This document shows, in pieces, positions 37,073 to 45,071 of a stretch of DNA of 51,526 nucleotides (position 1 is its first letter; each line of letters begins with the position of its first letter). The DNA is from Rikenellaceae bacterium. Lineage in GTDB: Bacteria; Bacteroidota; Bacteroidia; Bacteroidales; Rikenellaceae. The position numbers and the translations under genes were made by a program. The notes beneath the pieces are model-generated. The model saw only the letters and a program-made list of their open reading frames with translations, did no database searches and was not told the DNA's origin. The DNA is taken from the NCBI GenBank assembly GCA_021201795.1, contig JAJQEF010000033.1, forward strand, positions 1 to 51,526, written 5' to 3'.

Positions 37073-37294
37073 ATGTACTGGACATTAGAGTTAGCCTCAA
37101 AACTGGAAGATGCTCCATGGCCTGCAACAAAAGATGAACTGATCGATTATGCTGTTCGGTCAGTTGCACCACTCGAGGTTATAGAGAACCTGCAAGAGAT
37201 CGAAGACGAAGGAGAGATATATGAAAGTATAGAAGATATCTGGCCGGATTATCCTAGTAAGGACGACTTCTTTTTCAACGAGGACGAATATTAA
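37073..37294 (+). CDS. DUF2795 family protein
   Basis: A 73-residue acidic protein highly conserved in Bacteroidota. Recognisable segments are MYWTLELASKLEDAPWPATK, LIDYAVRSVAPLEVIENLQE and WPDYPSKDDFFFNEDEY. Its function is unknown; the strong private promoter and terminator suggest high expression. Calculated length and ends agree with the family. It is monocistronic. Confidence 0.9.
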   Translation: MYWTLELASKLEDAPWPATKDELIDYAVRSVAPLEVIENLQEIEDEGEIYESIEDIWPDYPSKDDFFFNEDEY

Positions 37295-37314
37295 CCATCA
37301 GGCTATTACGGCAC

Positions 37315-37339
37315 AGGCGATTTAAAAATCGCCTTTTTT
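37315..37339 (+). terminator. Terminator after the DUF2795 gene
   Basis: AGGCGATTT-AA-AAATCGCCT is followed by TTTTT. It ends the DUF2795 transcript and lies just beyond the 3' end of the convergent hydrolase pseudogene. Confidence 0.88.
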
Positions 37340-37346
37340 ATGCATT

Positions 37347-38485
37347 CTACCTTACATTTTCTGATAATTCAGCTGAAGTGTCGAAAATCCGCTGTAATCC
37401 TTCCGCCCATACTTTTTCCGTAAGCCATTTTTCAAAATTCAGGTCATGGTTGTGGTCTTCGAAAATATGGCAATATAAATTTGTCTTACCCAATACCCTG
37501 AAACGTTCCTGAATGTCATACACTCCTTCTATAGGAGCATTAGCGTCATGCGTACCATGAAATATGTAAATCGGCAAATCCAACATTAATAACCGGGTTT
37601 TATTCGGCTCAAGGGCAAAATGAGCTTTAAACCAGTTAAAAGTCAATTCCATGTAATCATCACTTATCCATTTATTGTCGTCCCTGCTTATAGCATCCAT
37701 TAGATTTTATAAAATCCCGACCGTAAAATGCAGATGTCTTCGACCGTAATAAAACCATCCTTATTAACATCCAGAAATTCAAAAGATATATTTTGAAATA
37801 AATAATTTCTATACATCGTAGCATCAGAATTATCGTCCGTATACTCTTCTTTACTTATTTTTTTGTCATTATCTTTATCAAGGAATTGATTGACCATTTT
37901 CATAATACCATGTCCCTAATTCTGCCATACAAGAATATCATACATATTTTCATTAACATATCCATGCAGGAATACCGCATCGACTTTAACGAAATTACGC
38001 TCGGCAACCATTCTTGCAATGATTGTCCCCTTCACTTAAACCGTAAAGAATAACATTGCACGCCTTGAATGACTCCTCACGTTCCAAAGCAGCAAGAATA
38101 TTCTCTACATCCTCAACTTCACGATCCGGAGTATATTCGGGATACTTAAGTGAGTCTCCTTTTGCAAAAAAAGGAGGTTACCATTCTCCTCAACAGTAAC
38201 ACCCCACCTGTCGTAAGTGAAAAAAGCTACTCCACGCGAGCAAAACTCGTTTGCTAAGTCCTCATGAAAATTGAAATTAATTTCCCTTTTCTCAGATTGA
38301 GATGGGTGTGGCCCTGTTTTATGAATTGCAAAAACAACGGTTATGAATACATTATCGACAGGAACACATAATCTCCCCGTAACCTCTTCTCCGTCTGAAA
38401 GTATATACGTTGCTACCTGCGATTGAAAAGCAAAGCATGAAAACGCTAAAAAAATACAGATTATTGAAACCAGCAGTTTTTTCAT
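37347..38485 (-). pseudogene. Secreted alpha/beta hydrolase with EF-hand insert, broken
   Basis: One former gene in several pieces. The N-terminus (ATG at 38485) has a signal peptide (MKKLLVSIICIFLAFSCFAF) and the start of a hydrolase domain, FHEDLANEFCSRGVAFFTYD. A frameshift near 38166-38177 leaves the frame, and the true frame continues FFAKGDSLKYPEYTPDR and the nucleophile region VILYGLSEG. A G4 run (38027-38030) shifts it again. An in-frame TAG (37916-37918) follows VFLHGYVNENMYDILVWQN. Then come two calcium-loop motifs (DKDNDKKISKEEY and DVNKDGFITVEDI), another shift near 37700, and the C-terminal half with GTHDAN and DHNHDL, the Asp/His region. At least three frameshifts and one stop make a functional product very unlikely. 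Substrate unknown. Confidence 0.85.
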
Positions 38486-38603
38486 TACAGCAATATTTTT
38501 ATGAATATAAAAACCTTATATCCCTAAAGTCAAAAATATGATTAGAAAGATAATAAAAAAAACCTCATAACAGAGACTTTTTTATTATCTTATTAATTTA
38601 ATA

Positions 38604-39635
38604 TTAAAAATCGTCAGGCCCCAGGACATGAATGTCGAACCACAACGGAGAATATGGCGGAATTGCTGCTCCTCCTCCGCTTTCACCATAACCGAACTTG
38701 GAGAGGAATGCAACTGTTGCCTTTTCACCGTATCTCATATTTAATACCGCCGTCAACATTCCTTCTATCACATCCGCGTCTTGATTCGGATAAAATTCAA
38801 AATACCCGTATTCACCAGAAGAATCATAAGTACCGTTCTCCAAGGCAGCATACTTGTCGTTAGTATCGAATAAAAATCCATCCAGCAATCGTCCCGTATA
38901 ATATATAGACACAAAAGCATCTTCGCTAACCATATCCGCATCAGGCAGCTCTTTGGTTTTCTTCATATATAACCCTTCCTCCAGATAATCGTCAAGCTCC
39001 ATTTCCATGTAATTAACAACAAAATCCTCCAACTGGTTTCTTTCATGAATAAATGGATCAGGGATTATTTCACTAAGTTTCATTTCCGTTATAACCGAAG
39101 AGGACCATGTAACACTGGCAGTAGTAACCGCATATCCGGTTAATAAGCTGTATCCGTAACGATAACCTTCATCCGCATAAGTATATATTCTGACAGAGTC
39201 TCCTTCATTCATATGCCTGAGAACTTCAGCCTGCGCCCAAGTCATGTTAGCGGTGGATGGATAATTTTCCGGATCGAGGGTGCTAGGATAATACGGCAGA
39301 TATTCAGGTGCATAATAATTGGATGTACTAAATATACCTAATTTCTTGGCTAATTCTTTATTTCGTGTCACATAAACACTCTGATCCAATAATTTTCCTG
39401 TATAATTTATTTTGATCCAATAACCGTCGTATAGTTTATTTTCCTCAGCTCCGTATTCCAGCCACTCCACATATACTCCTTCATAGAATTCTGGAACATC
39501 CGGATGATATTTCTGCATCCAGGCTTTGAATGCTTCCAACTTCTGTTCAGAATTGTCTTCCGATTTCTCCTTAGCACATGAAAACAGCAGACTTGAAAAT
39601 ATAATTAATAATACGATGGAAAAATATTTTTTCAT
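38604..39635 (-). CDS. Lipoprotein with two FKBP-type domains
   Basis: A 343-residue lipoprotein: MKKYFSIVLLIIFSSLLFSC places the lipid Cys at residue 20. The region of about 70-205 is a diverged FKBP-like domain (IKINYTGKLLDQSV). The second domain, about 225-343, keeps more of the peptidyl-prolyl isomerase pattern (VSIYYTGRLLDGFLFDTND, with the F-D pair, and a FGYGESGGGAAIPPYSPLWF end). It is probably attached to a membrane facing the periplasm or cell surface. It follows the 178-residue FKBP lipoprotein by 2 bp, so the two are almost certainly co-expressed. The first domain lacks the F-D pair and may only bind or scaffold. Confidence 0.8.
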   Translation of the reverse strand: MKKYFSIVLLIIFSSLLFSCAKEKSEDNSEQKLEAFKAWMQKYHPDVPEFYEGVYVEWLEYGAEENKLYDGYWIKINYTGKLLDQSVYVTRNKELAKKLGIFSTSNYYAPEYLPYYPSTLDPENYPSTANMTWAQAEVLRHMNEGDSVRIYTYADEGYRYGYSLLTGYAVTTASVTWSSSVITEMKLSEIIPDPFIHERNQLEDFVVNYMEMELDDYLEEGLYMKKTKELPDADMVSEDAFVSIYYTGRLLDGFLFDTNDKYAALENGTYDSSGEYGYFEFYPNQDADVIEGMLTAVLNMRYGEKATVAFLSKFGYGESGGGAAIPPYSPLWFDIHVLGPDDF

Positions 39636-39637
39636 AG

Positions 39638-40174
39638 TTAATTCTTTACAATTTCGTCAATAACGATTTTAAATGCGAGTGGTGTTCCAGGATCGATAAT
39701 ACCGACAGCCTCGTCTATATATCCCAGATCGGAAGCCATAAATATATAGAGCGAATCTCCTTCTCGACTCCCGGGAAGCCCCAGTTCAAGCCCCCTTACA
39801 AGATCTCCGCTTCCGAGCCTGGAACCATATCTGGTCTTATCCATATATGTCCAATCCATCCCTGCAGATTCAGCCTCAGATTGAATATTGGTAGTAAAAA
39901 TATTGTTCAGATTACTACTGCTGAAATTATAACCCACATAATATATGTACAGAGAATCGCCGGTCTGCAGAATCTTATCGCTGTTCCTTGTATAAAAAGT
40001 ATATTTGTAGGCTCCCAGATTGTAGTCGTAGTCTCCATCAAATGAGTTAAGATAATTCTCTATACGGGTATTTTGGGAGTCTATATTATAATCCGGCTTC
40101 CCGCATCCGTACACTCCCACAAAAACTGCAATAAGCAGTATATAAACCTTGCTATATGTATTCAGAGCTTTCAA
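39638..40174 (-). CDS. FKBP-like lipoprotein
   Basis: A 178-residue protein. The only suitable start is TTG at 40174; no ATG lies before the lipobox, and the TTG gives MKALNTYSKVYILLIAVFVGVYGC, a good lipoprotein signal with Cys at residue 24. The domain (about 70-178) has SLYIYYVGYNFSSSNLNNIF, GSGDLVRGLELGLPGSREGD and LGYIDEAVGIIDPGTPLAFK, which follow FKBP topology but miss several catalytic-site residues. It is the first gene of a two-gene unit with the 343-residue FKBP lipoprotein. A -7-like TACCTTCG lies at 40197-40204. Confidence 0.75.
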   Translation of the reverse strand: MKALNTYSKVYILLIAVFVGVYGCGKPDYNIDSQNTRIENYLNSFDGDYDYNLGAYKYTFYTRNSDKILQTGDSLYIYYVGYNFSSSNLNNIFTTNIQSEAESAGMDWTYMDKTRYGSRLGSGDLVRGLELGLPGSREGDSLYIFMASDLGYIDEAVGIIDPGTPLAFKIVIDEIVKN

Positions 40175-40282
40175 AATTTAAACAACAATATTTGTGCGAA
40201 GGTATAAAATTTTATTGGTTTTTTATAATTAACTACCCATTACGGGTTTTATTGTGCAGTAACGGAAATTATTTGCAGAAAG

Positions 40283-40300
40283 AACGGGGCCTTTGCCCCG
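40283..40300 (-). terminator. Hairpin after the DEAD-box helicase gene
   Basis: ACGGGGC-AAAG-GCCCCGT on the minus strand, followed by TCTTTCTG. The stem is strong but the T run is weak, so it may be an inefficient terminator or an RNA 3'-end stabiliser. Confidence 0.55.
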
Positions 40301-40367
40301 TCCGTTATTTATTTTTTCTCATTTTTCTGAAAGAAACATTTCTTTTTCCTTTGCTGCCTCCCGAACC

Positions 40368-41966
40368 TTAATCGTCATTCCCACCTCCACGCTTATCTTT
40401 GGCAATCTCAACCAGAGGTTTATTTCCCTTGCTGAGTTTATTAAGTTTCTTCGCAACAGCCTCGGCCTCGATATACGGAACCGTAACGAACGAAAAATTA
40501 TCGAGTATCTTAACGTCATCTATTTTGGAGTCGTTCAATCCTGTTTCACGTTTTAATAATTCGACAAGTTTAGCCTGCGTATATCCGTCCACACGGCCTA
40601 CAGCAATAAATAAACGACTGGTTCCCTTTCTGTCGACTGAAAAAGTTCTTATTTCAGGATAATTGCCTTCTTCCAGATCATTTTTAAAGGCTAATTTCAA
40701 AAGTCCCGCCATAGCCTGTTCTGCTGGATATTCCGCAAGAATCTCCCTTGCCATAGTGGTATAATTTTCAATTACCGAATCTCCGCTGAGAACTTCGAGT
40801 AAATCTTCTTTTATTTTATTACGTTTTATGGCAATAACATCCTGTGCCGTAGGAAGTTTTTCTTTACGAATTTCCGTTTTGACTTCCTTTTTCATGAGCG
40901 TGAACTGCCTGAATTCGGAATTAGAAATAAAAGTGATAGCAGTACCCTGATTACCGGCTCTACCCGTACGTCCGATTCTATGAACATAGAATTCAGTATC
41001 CTGCGGTAAGGAATAATTTATTACATGAGTTAAATTATTTACATCGATACCCCTTGCAGCAACATCCGTTGCTACAAGAATATTCACAGTTTTCTTTTTA
41101 AATTTCCTTAGGATTTTCTCCCTTTGTGCCTGGGAAACGTCCCCATGGAGACCTTCTGCCGCATACCCCATATCCAGCAATTTGCTTACGACCTCATCGA
41201 CTCCAACCTTGGTCCTACAGAATACTATTCCGTAAAACTCGGATTCGACATCGATGATACGAGTAAGAGCATCAAATTTATTGCTTTCTTTAACTTCGAA
41301 ATAAATCTGGTCGGTAAGATCTGCCGTAATCTGCTTGGATTCCACTTTAAGTATTTTCGTATCTCTCATATATTTTTTAGAAAGAGAGACGATACGGCGC
41401 GGCATAGTGGCAGAGAAAAGCATCGTTCGTTTTGTTTCGTTGGAAGCTGACATAATTTCCTCGACATCATCGATAAATCCCATGTTCAGCATTTCATCGG
41501 CTTCGTCGAGAACGAGCCATTTCAATAAGGAGAAATCTATCGTTTCTCTTCTTATATGATCCAATATACGTCCCGGAGTACCGACGACAATATCCAATCC
41601 TTTTTTTATACGTCTGAGCTGTTCGCTCATAGACGCACCGCCATATATTGCGGCGATGGAAACTTTTTTCTTATTAAGCGATATTAGCTCTTCTGTAACC
41701 TGAATGGCCAGTTCCCTTGTCGGAACAAGTATAAGAGCCTGAGGAGCGGTTTTTTCCCTTTTGATCTGTTCAAGGATGGGCAGTCCGAAAGCTGCTGTTT
41801 TACCGGTACCTGTCTGCGACTGAGCGATTATGTCGTTTTCGTTTTTTAACAAAGCCGGAATAGTGAGCACCTGAATCGGCGAAGGCTTTTCAAAACCTTT
41901 TTCACGGATAGCTTCAATAGTTACTTCAGTCAACCCAAGTGCCTGAAATTCTTCAATTTTGGTCAT
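40368..41966 (-). CDS. DEAD-box ATP-dependent RNA helicase with DbpA-like RNA-binding domain
   Basis: A 532-residue RNA helicase of the DeaD/CsdA group, acting in ribosome assembly, RNA decay or cold adaptation in relatives. Motifs: Q-motif FEKPSPIQ (about 25-32), AQSQTGTGKT (48-57), PTRELAIQV, VLDEADEML (about 152-160), SATMPRR, and HRIGRTGRAG. A DbpA-type RNA-binding domain (about 450-525: RLFIAVGRVDGYTQAKLVEL) follows. A glycine-poor, lysine-rich tail ends the protein. A TATCTTTG -7-like element lies at 41988-41995, about 22 bp before the ATG. Confidence 0.92.
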   Translation of the reverse strand: MTKIEEFQALGLTEVTIEAIREKGFEKPSPIQVLTIPALLKNENDIIAQSQTGTGKTAAFGLPILEQIKREKTAPQALILVPTRELAIQVTEELISLNKKKVSIAAIYGGASMSEQLRRIKKGLDIVVGTPGRILDHIRRETIDFSLLKWLVLDEADEMLNMGFIDDVEEIMSASNETKRTMLFSATMPRRIVSLSKKYMRDTKILKVESKQITADLTDQIYFEVKESNKFDALTRIIDVESEFYGIVFCRTKVGVDEVVSKLLDMGYAAEGLHGDVSQAQREKILRKFKKKTVNILVATDVAARGIDVNNLTHVINYSLPQDTEFYVHRIGRTGRAGNQGTAITFISNSEFRQFTLMKKEVKTEIRKEKLPTAQDVIAIKRNKIKEDLLEVLSGDSVIENYTTMAREILAEYPAEQAMAGLLKLAFKNDLEEGNYPEIRTFSVDRKGTSRLFIAVGRVDGYTQAKLVELLKRETGLNDSKIDDVKILDNFSFVTVPYIEAEAVAKKLNKLSKGNKPLVEIAKDKRGGGNDD

Positions 41967-42023
41967 TTTTTGCGTTTAAATTGACCGCAAAGATAATGTA
42001 AATTTTCTACAAAATACTATTTT

Positions 42024-42748
42024 TTACTTCCAATAGAATTGAAGACACAATCCAGCAGATATATATTTGAATCTTTGAAGCATACATTGAAGAAAAACAT
42101 GACGGAAGATAACGGCATTTGCGCCTAAATTCACATCATCCGTATCGTACTCCACAATTACATTCATTTTCCTATAAAAACCCGGACTAAAGCTGACTCC
42201 ACATGAAATAGGAAATTCCATTGTCGCCTTATCGTTACTTAAAAGAACGTTATAAGCTGCATGAGCACCAATATCGCTGTTACCAAGGGCAAAATGTTTG
42301 GATAAAGCCAGATAAGTGGTTCCAAAATATTTATTCCCTTTTTCAGAACTGGTGAAAGCTCCGCCCCAAACCTGGGTAAACGCATCGTTTGAGCCAATAG
42401 CTATAGACGGCCAATATTTCCGTTCTTTTAATAATCGAAGCCTAAGACATATAGCCCTATCCTGATTAATAAATTTAGTCCGTGCGCTATTTTTCAGAGC
42501 GGTATTTGTTACAGCAACTTCAAAGAAAGGTAGAAAAGTAGCGTTAAGATAAAAATTAAATGTGTTATAAGAAAAAGCTTTATGTGTTAGTTTTTCATTC
42601 AAAAAATTCCCCCCCCCCACCTTAACAGTCCGTCCGCAGATTTTTCTGCGGACGGACTGTTCAATAAACCCGTCATTCCCAGGGTCGACTGAGAAAAACC
42701 ATAGCACCATAAAAGGGACATAGATATCGATATCAAAAGCTTTTTCAT
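42024..42748 (-). CDS. YjbH-domain outer-membrane-type protein, frame interrupted at a G10 tract
   Basis: The gene should start at the ATG at 42748: MKKLLISISMSLLWCYGFSQ is a signal peptide, followed by STLGMTGLLNSPSAEKSADG. At 42609-42618 a run of ten G (coding strand) shifts the frame to an early stop. With 8 or 11 G the frame continues GGNFLNEKLTHKAFSYNTFN to the end (about 241 residues). A frame that begins at 42710 lacks the signal peptide and is unlikely to be the real product. The body contains LRLRLLKERKYWPSIAIGSNDAF, typical of YjbH-like beta-barrel proteins linked to exopolysaccharide export or surface layers. A perfect 17-bp inverted repeat lies just upstream of the tract. It is probably switched OFF as sequenced. 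Confidence 0.75.
42624..42661. repeat. Perfect 17-bp inverted repeat beside the G10 tract
   Basis: AACAGTCCGTCCGCAGA pairs with its exact complement across a 4-nt loop (arms 42624-42640 and 42645-42661). It lies inside the coding region, six bases from the poly-G run. It can form a strong hairpin in mRNA or single-stranded DNA and could stall replication next to the G tract. Confidence 0.9.
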
Positions 42749-42938
42749 ATATACGGACTTGAGACCATCTTAAATTAAATAATAAAAATAAGTTACCGGA
42801 TACTCCAAATAATTAAACCTGTACGTTAAATAGATCGGACAATAACGTCCACAGCCACATAATCACCTGAATATCTGTACATTTACTGTAAATATATTAT
42901 TTTTTCCGAAAATTAAACAACCGGATAATTTTAATAAA

Positions 42939-42961
42939 AAAAGAGGCCTTCCGACCTCTTT
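42939..42961. terminator. Terminator downstream of ribE
   Basis: AAAGAGG-TCGGAAGG-CCTCTTT followed by T residues on the minus strand, directly after the ribE stop. The flanking A/T tracts may also let it act in the other direction. The rest of the gap to 42748 holds no clear promoter. Confidence 0.75.
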
Positions 42962-42964
42962 ATT

Positions 42965-43558
42965 TTATTTGATATATTTTTTCATCAACCGTGTTATATA
43001 CTTTCCTATAATATCGAACTCGATATTGACCTTAGTCCCGGATTTTATGTTATGAAAATTTGTATATTCGTAAGTATAAGGAATTATAGCTACCTGGAAC
43101 GAATTATCTTTTGAGTTTACAACCGTAAGACTTACTCCGTTTACAGTAACAGATCCTTTTTCAACCGTAACATTTTCACCTGAATCTTCGTACTCGAAAG
43201 TAAAGTACCAGCTTCCGTCTGCTTCCTCCACAGCTGTACAAACAGCAGTTTGGTCGACATGCCCCTGAACTATATGTCCGTCCAATAAAGCATCCGGTTT
43301 CATACTGCGTTCAAGATTAACTTCATCTCCGATCACCAAACTGCCAAGATTGGATTTAAGTAAAGTTTCTTTAATCGCGGTTACCGTATAGCCTTTATCG
43401 GAGATACTGACTACCGTCAGACAAACTCCGTTATGGGCTATGCTTTGATCGATCTTCAATTCATCCAGAAATGGACATGATAATGTAAAATGGACATTTT
43501 CCTTATCTCTGCCAATATCCAATACTTTTGCCGTAGCTTCTACTATTCCTGAAAACAT
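42965..43558 (-). CDS. ribE: Riboflavin synthase, alpha chain
   Basis: A 197-residue enzyme that dismutates two 6,7-dimethyl-8-ribityllumazine molecules to riboflavin and the pyrimidine precursor. It consists of two lumazine-binding domains: MFSGIVEATAKVLDIG with IAHNGVCLTV (about 41-50), and GHIVQGHVDQTAV with VTVNGVSLTV (about 137-146). Length is normal. No other riboflavin gene lies nearby. Its promoter (-7 TATATTTG at 43576-43583) is embedded in the terminator of the upstream regulator gene. Confidence 0.94.
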   Translation of the reverse strand: MFSGIVEATAKVLDIGRDKENVHFTLSCPFLDELKIDQSIAHNGVCLTVVSISDKGYTVTAIKETLLKSNLGSLVIGDEVNLERSMKPDALLDGHIVQGHVDQTAVCTAVEEADGSWYFTFEYEDSGENVTVEKGSVTVNGVSLTVVNSKDNSFQVAIIPYTYEYTNFHNIKSGTKVNIEFDIIGKYITRLMKKYIK

Positions 43559-43568
43559 AATAAAAAAA

Positions 43569-43602
43569 TTCTTCCCAAATATATAAAATATTCAGGAAGA
43601 AT
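43569..43602 (-). terminator. Terminator of the S24-type regulator, overlapping the ribE promoter
   Basis: On the minus strand ATTCTTCC and GGAAGAAT pair across 18 nt and are followed by TTTTTTTATT. The loop contains TATATTTG (43576-43583), the likely -7 element of ribE; its -33 TTTG is at 43606-43609 (22-bp spacer). Transcription of the upstream gene would run through the ribE promoter. Confidence 0.6.
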
Positions 43603-43618
43603 CTGCAAATTCTGTAAT

Positions 43619-44257
43619 TTAAAGAACTTTACTTACCACATACCCCTTAATAAGGTACAATACTTCTATTTCGCTTCTGTCAACTATCATTTCATCATAG
43701 TCCGCAGAATTTTTAGGGACTAAACGAAGTTTTGTATTATCGTCAGTATAAAATCTGATACTACGAATACCAGTAAATGTCTTTATTGTAATAAGATAAG
43801 CCTCTCCAGGAAGAATCTTCGCAGGATCGTGTTCCTTGAGAAGAACGATAGCACCTGACGGTATATACGGAGCCATTGCCGTGCTGGTACTGAGCACTGC
43901 AAGCTTACAGTCGCTGAATGTCGGTATATCAATATAATATACAGGCTTTACGGGTTGTTCCCCTAAATCCTTGATAGCAGAAATATCTACATTATAGAAA
44001 GGAACTCCTTTTTTCTGCTGCCCCCAAACATCGCTGCCGTCTTTAAGCATAGAACCTTCTCCCGTAAGGAGCCATGATTTGCTGATAGCCGGATACTTTT
44101 CGGTAATTACACGAGCAAGTTCCTTACTTATCCCATGATTACCCTTTTTAATCTGATATAGATTCTCGGATCGTTTCAATCCGATATGCATAGCGAAAGC
44201 ATTGACCGACATTCCGGACCACCTCACTACCTTTTCTAATCTTTGCCAATTTTCCAT
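43619..44257 (-). CDS. HTH regulator with S24/LexA-like C-terminal domain, probably non-cleaving
   Basis: A 212-residue protein. The N-terminal helix-turn-helix (about 14-45: SGMSVNAFAMHIGLKRSENL) is followed by a linker and a LexA/CI-like beta domain. Where the self-cleavage serine stands in LexA-type proteins (S-M before a P-x-I-x-x-G segment), the sequence reads TSTAMAPYIPSGAIVLLKE, with Ala127 before the Met. The lysine region reads FTGIRSIRFY, apparently without the catalytic lysine. The fold may serve only for dimerisation or ligand sensing. A 334-bp upstream gap holds a direct-repeat pair that may be its operator. It is related to regulators common in Bacteroidota but is of unknown target. 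Confidence 0.82.
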   Translation of the reverse strand: MENWQRLEKVVRWSGMSVNAFAMHIGLKRSENLYQIKKGNHGISKELARVITEKYPAISKSWLLTGEGSMLKDGSDVWGQQKKGVPFYNVDISAIKDLGEQPVKPVYYIDIPTFSDCKLAVLSTSTAMAPYIPSGAIVLLKEHDPAKILPGEAYLITIKTFTGIRSIRFYTDDNTKLRLVPKNSADYDEMIVDRSEIEVLYLIKGYVVSKVL

Positions 44258-44544
44258 AGTAATTATCAGTTTTTTTTTAGAAATTATACAATTTTAAAAT
44301 TACAATTAACATACAAAAACGCCATTAAAGATTCATTAAATATTAGGGCTAATTTGCTTAAAATTTCAGTTTTTGAATCACAAATATAGTTTTTTTATCA
44401 CAAATAACTCTTTGCAAAATATTTTAAACCAAAAGTTCGATAAAACAACGCTTTTTTATACTACAATATTGTGTAAGGTTCTTTTCATTAATAAACAAAA
44501 GATTTTAAAATGTACAACATTTTATTACCCATACCCACCATAAA
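44258..44544. other. Intergenic region upstream of the S24-type regulator
   Basis: An AT-rich gap of about 330 bp including the following terminator. The notable content is a direct repeat ATCACAAATA at 44377-44386 and 44397-44406, with starts exactly 20 bp apart (two helical turns). The first copy overlaps TATATTTG on the minus strand, a possible -7 box for the regulator. No protein-like open frame is seen. Confidence 0.5.
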
Positions 44545-44571
44545 AAAGGCATTCTGGTTAAGAATGCCTTT
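44545..44571 (-). terminator. Terminator after the DksA-like gene
   Basis: AAAGGCATTC-TTAACCA-GAATGCCTTT on the minus strand followed by TTT. It is a strong intrinsic terminator about 20 bp after the stop codon. Confidence 0.88.
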
Positions 44572-44591
44572 ATATAAAAGAAAAAAATCCG

Positions 44592-44978
44592 TTATTTCCT
44601 CTCGTTCTCTTTTACTTCTATACGCAGAGTTGCGTGCGGAACGATCTTCAATCTTTCTTTAGGTATGAGCAATCCGGATTCCCTACAAATACCGTAAGTT
44701 TTATTTTCAATCCTTACAAGGGCTGCTTCCAGGTGTTGAATAAATTTCAACTGTCTTTGGGCAAGTCTGCCTGACTCTTCTTTAGAAAGGGTAGCAGCAC
44801 CTTCTTCGAGGATTTTAAATGTCGGAGATGTATCGTCCGTTCCGTTACTTTCAGTATGTGTTATGGTAGCGCGCAGAAGGTCATAATCCTGTTTAGCTTT
44901 TTCCAGCTTTTTGAGTATTATTTCTTTAAACTCCGCCAATTCCTCATCCGAATATCTTGTTCTTGTATCTTCTGACAT
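44592..44978 (-). CDS. TraR/DksA family protein
   Basis: A 128-residue coiled-coil protein of the DksA/TraR family, which enters the RNA polymerase secondary channel. It has a long charged helical hairpin (DEELAEFKEIILKKLEKAKQ to about 90), then the zinc-finger region YGICRESGLLIPKERLKIVP. Only one cysteine of the classical four remains, as is seen in other Bacteroidota members, so zinc binding is doubtful. The C-terminal PHATLRIEVK is typical. It lies upstream of the regulator gene and downstream of ileS, all leftward, with its own terminator. Confidence 0.87.
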   Translation of the reverse strand: MSEDTRTRYSDEELAEFKEIILKKLEKAKQDYDLLRATITHTESNGTDDTSPTFKILEEGAATLSKEESGRLAQRQLKFIQHLEAALVRIENKTYGICRESGLLIPKERLKIVPHATLRIEVKENERK

Positions 44979-45071
44979 AGCCTTAAAATTTTAGGATTCT
45001 TATATAAAGATATAGTATATTTGCATATATCACAACTTTAAAAGAACAAATTAATAATTGACATTACATCA

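Noticed and set aside
45016-45023. TATATTTG on the plus strand between ileS and the DksA-like gene
   Set aside because: There is no rightward gene for it to serve. It is likely a chance match in AT-rich DNA.
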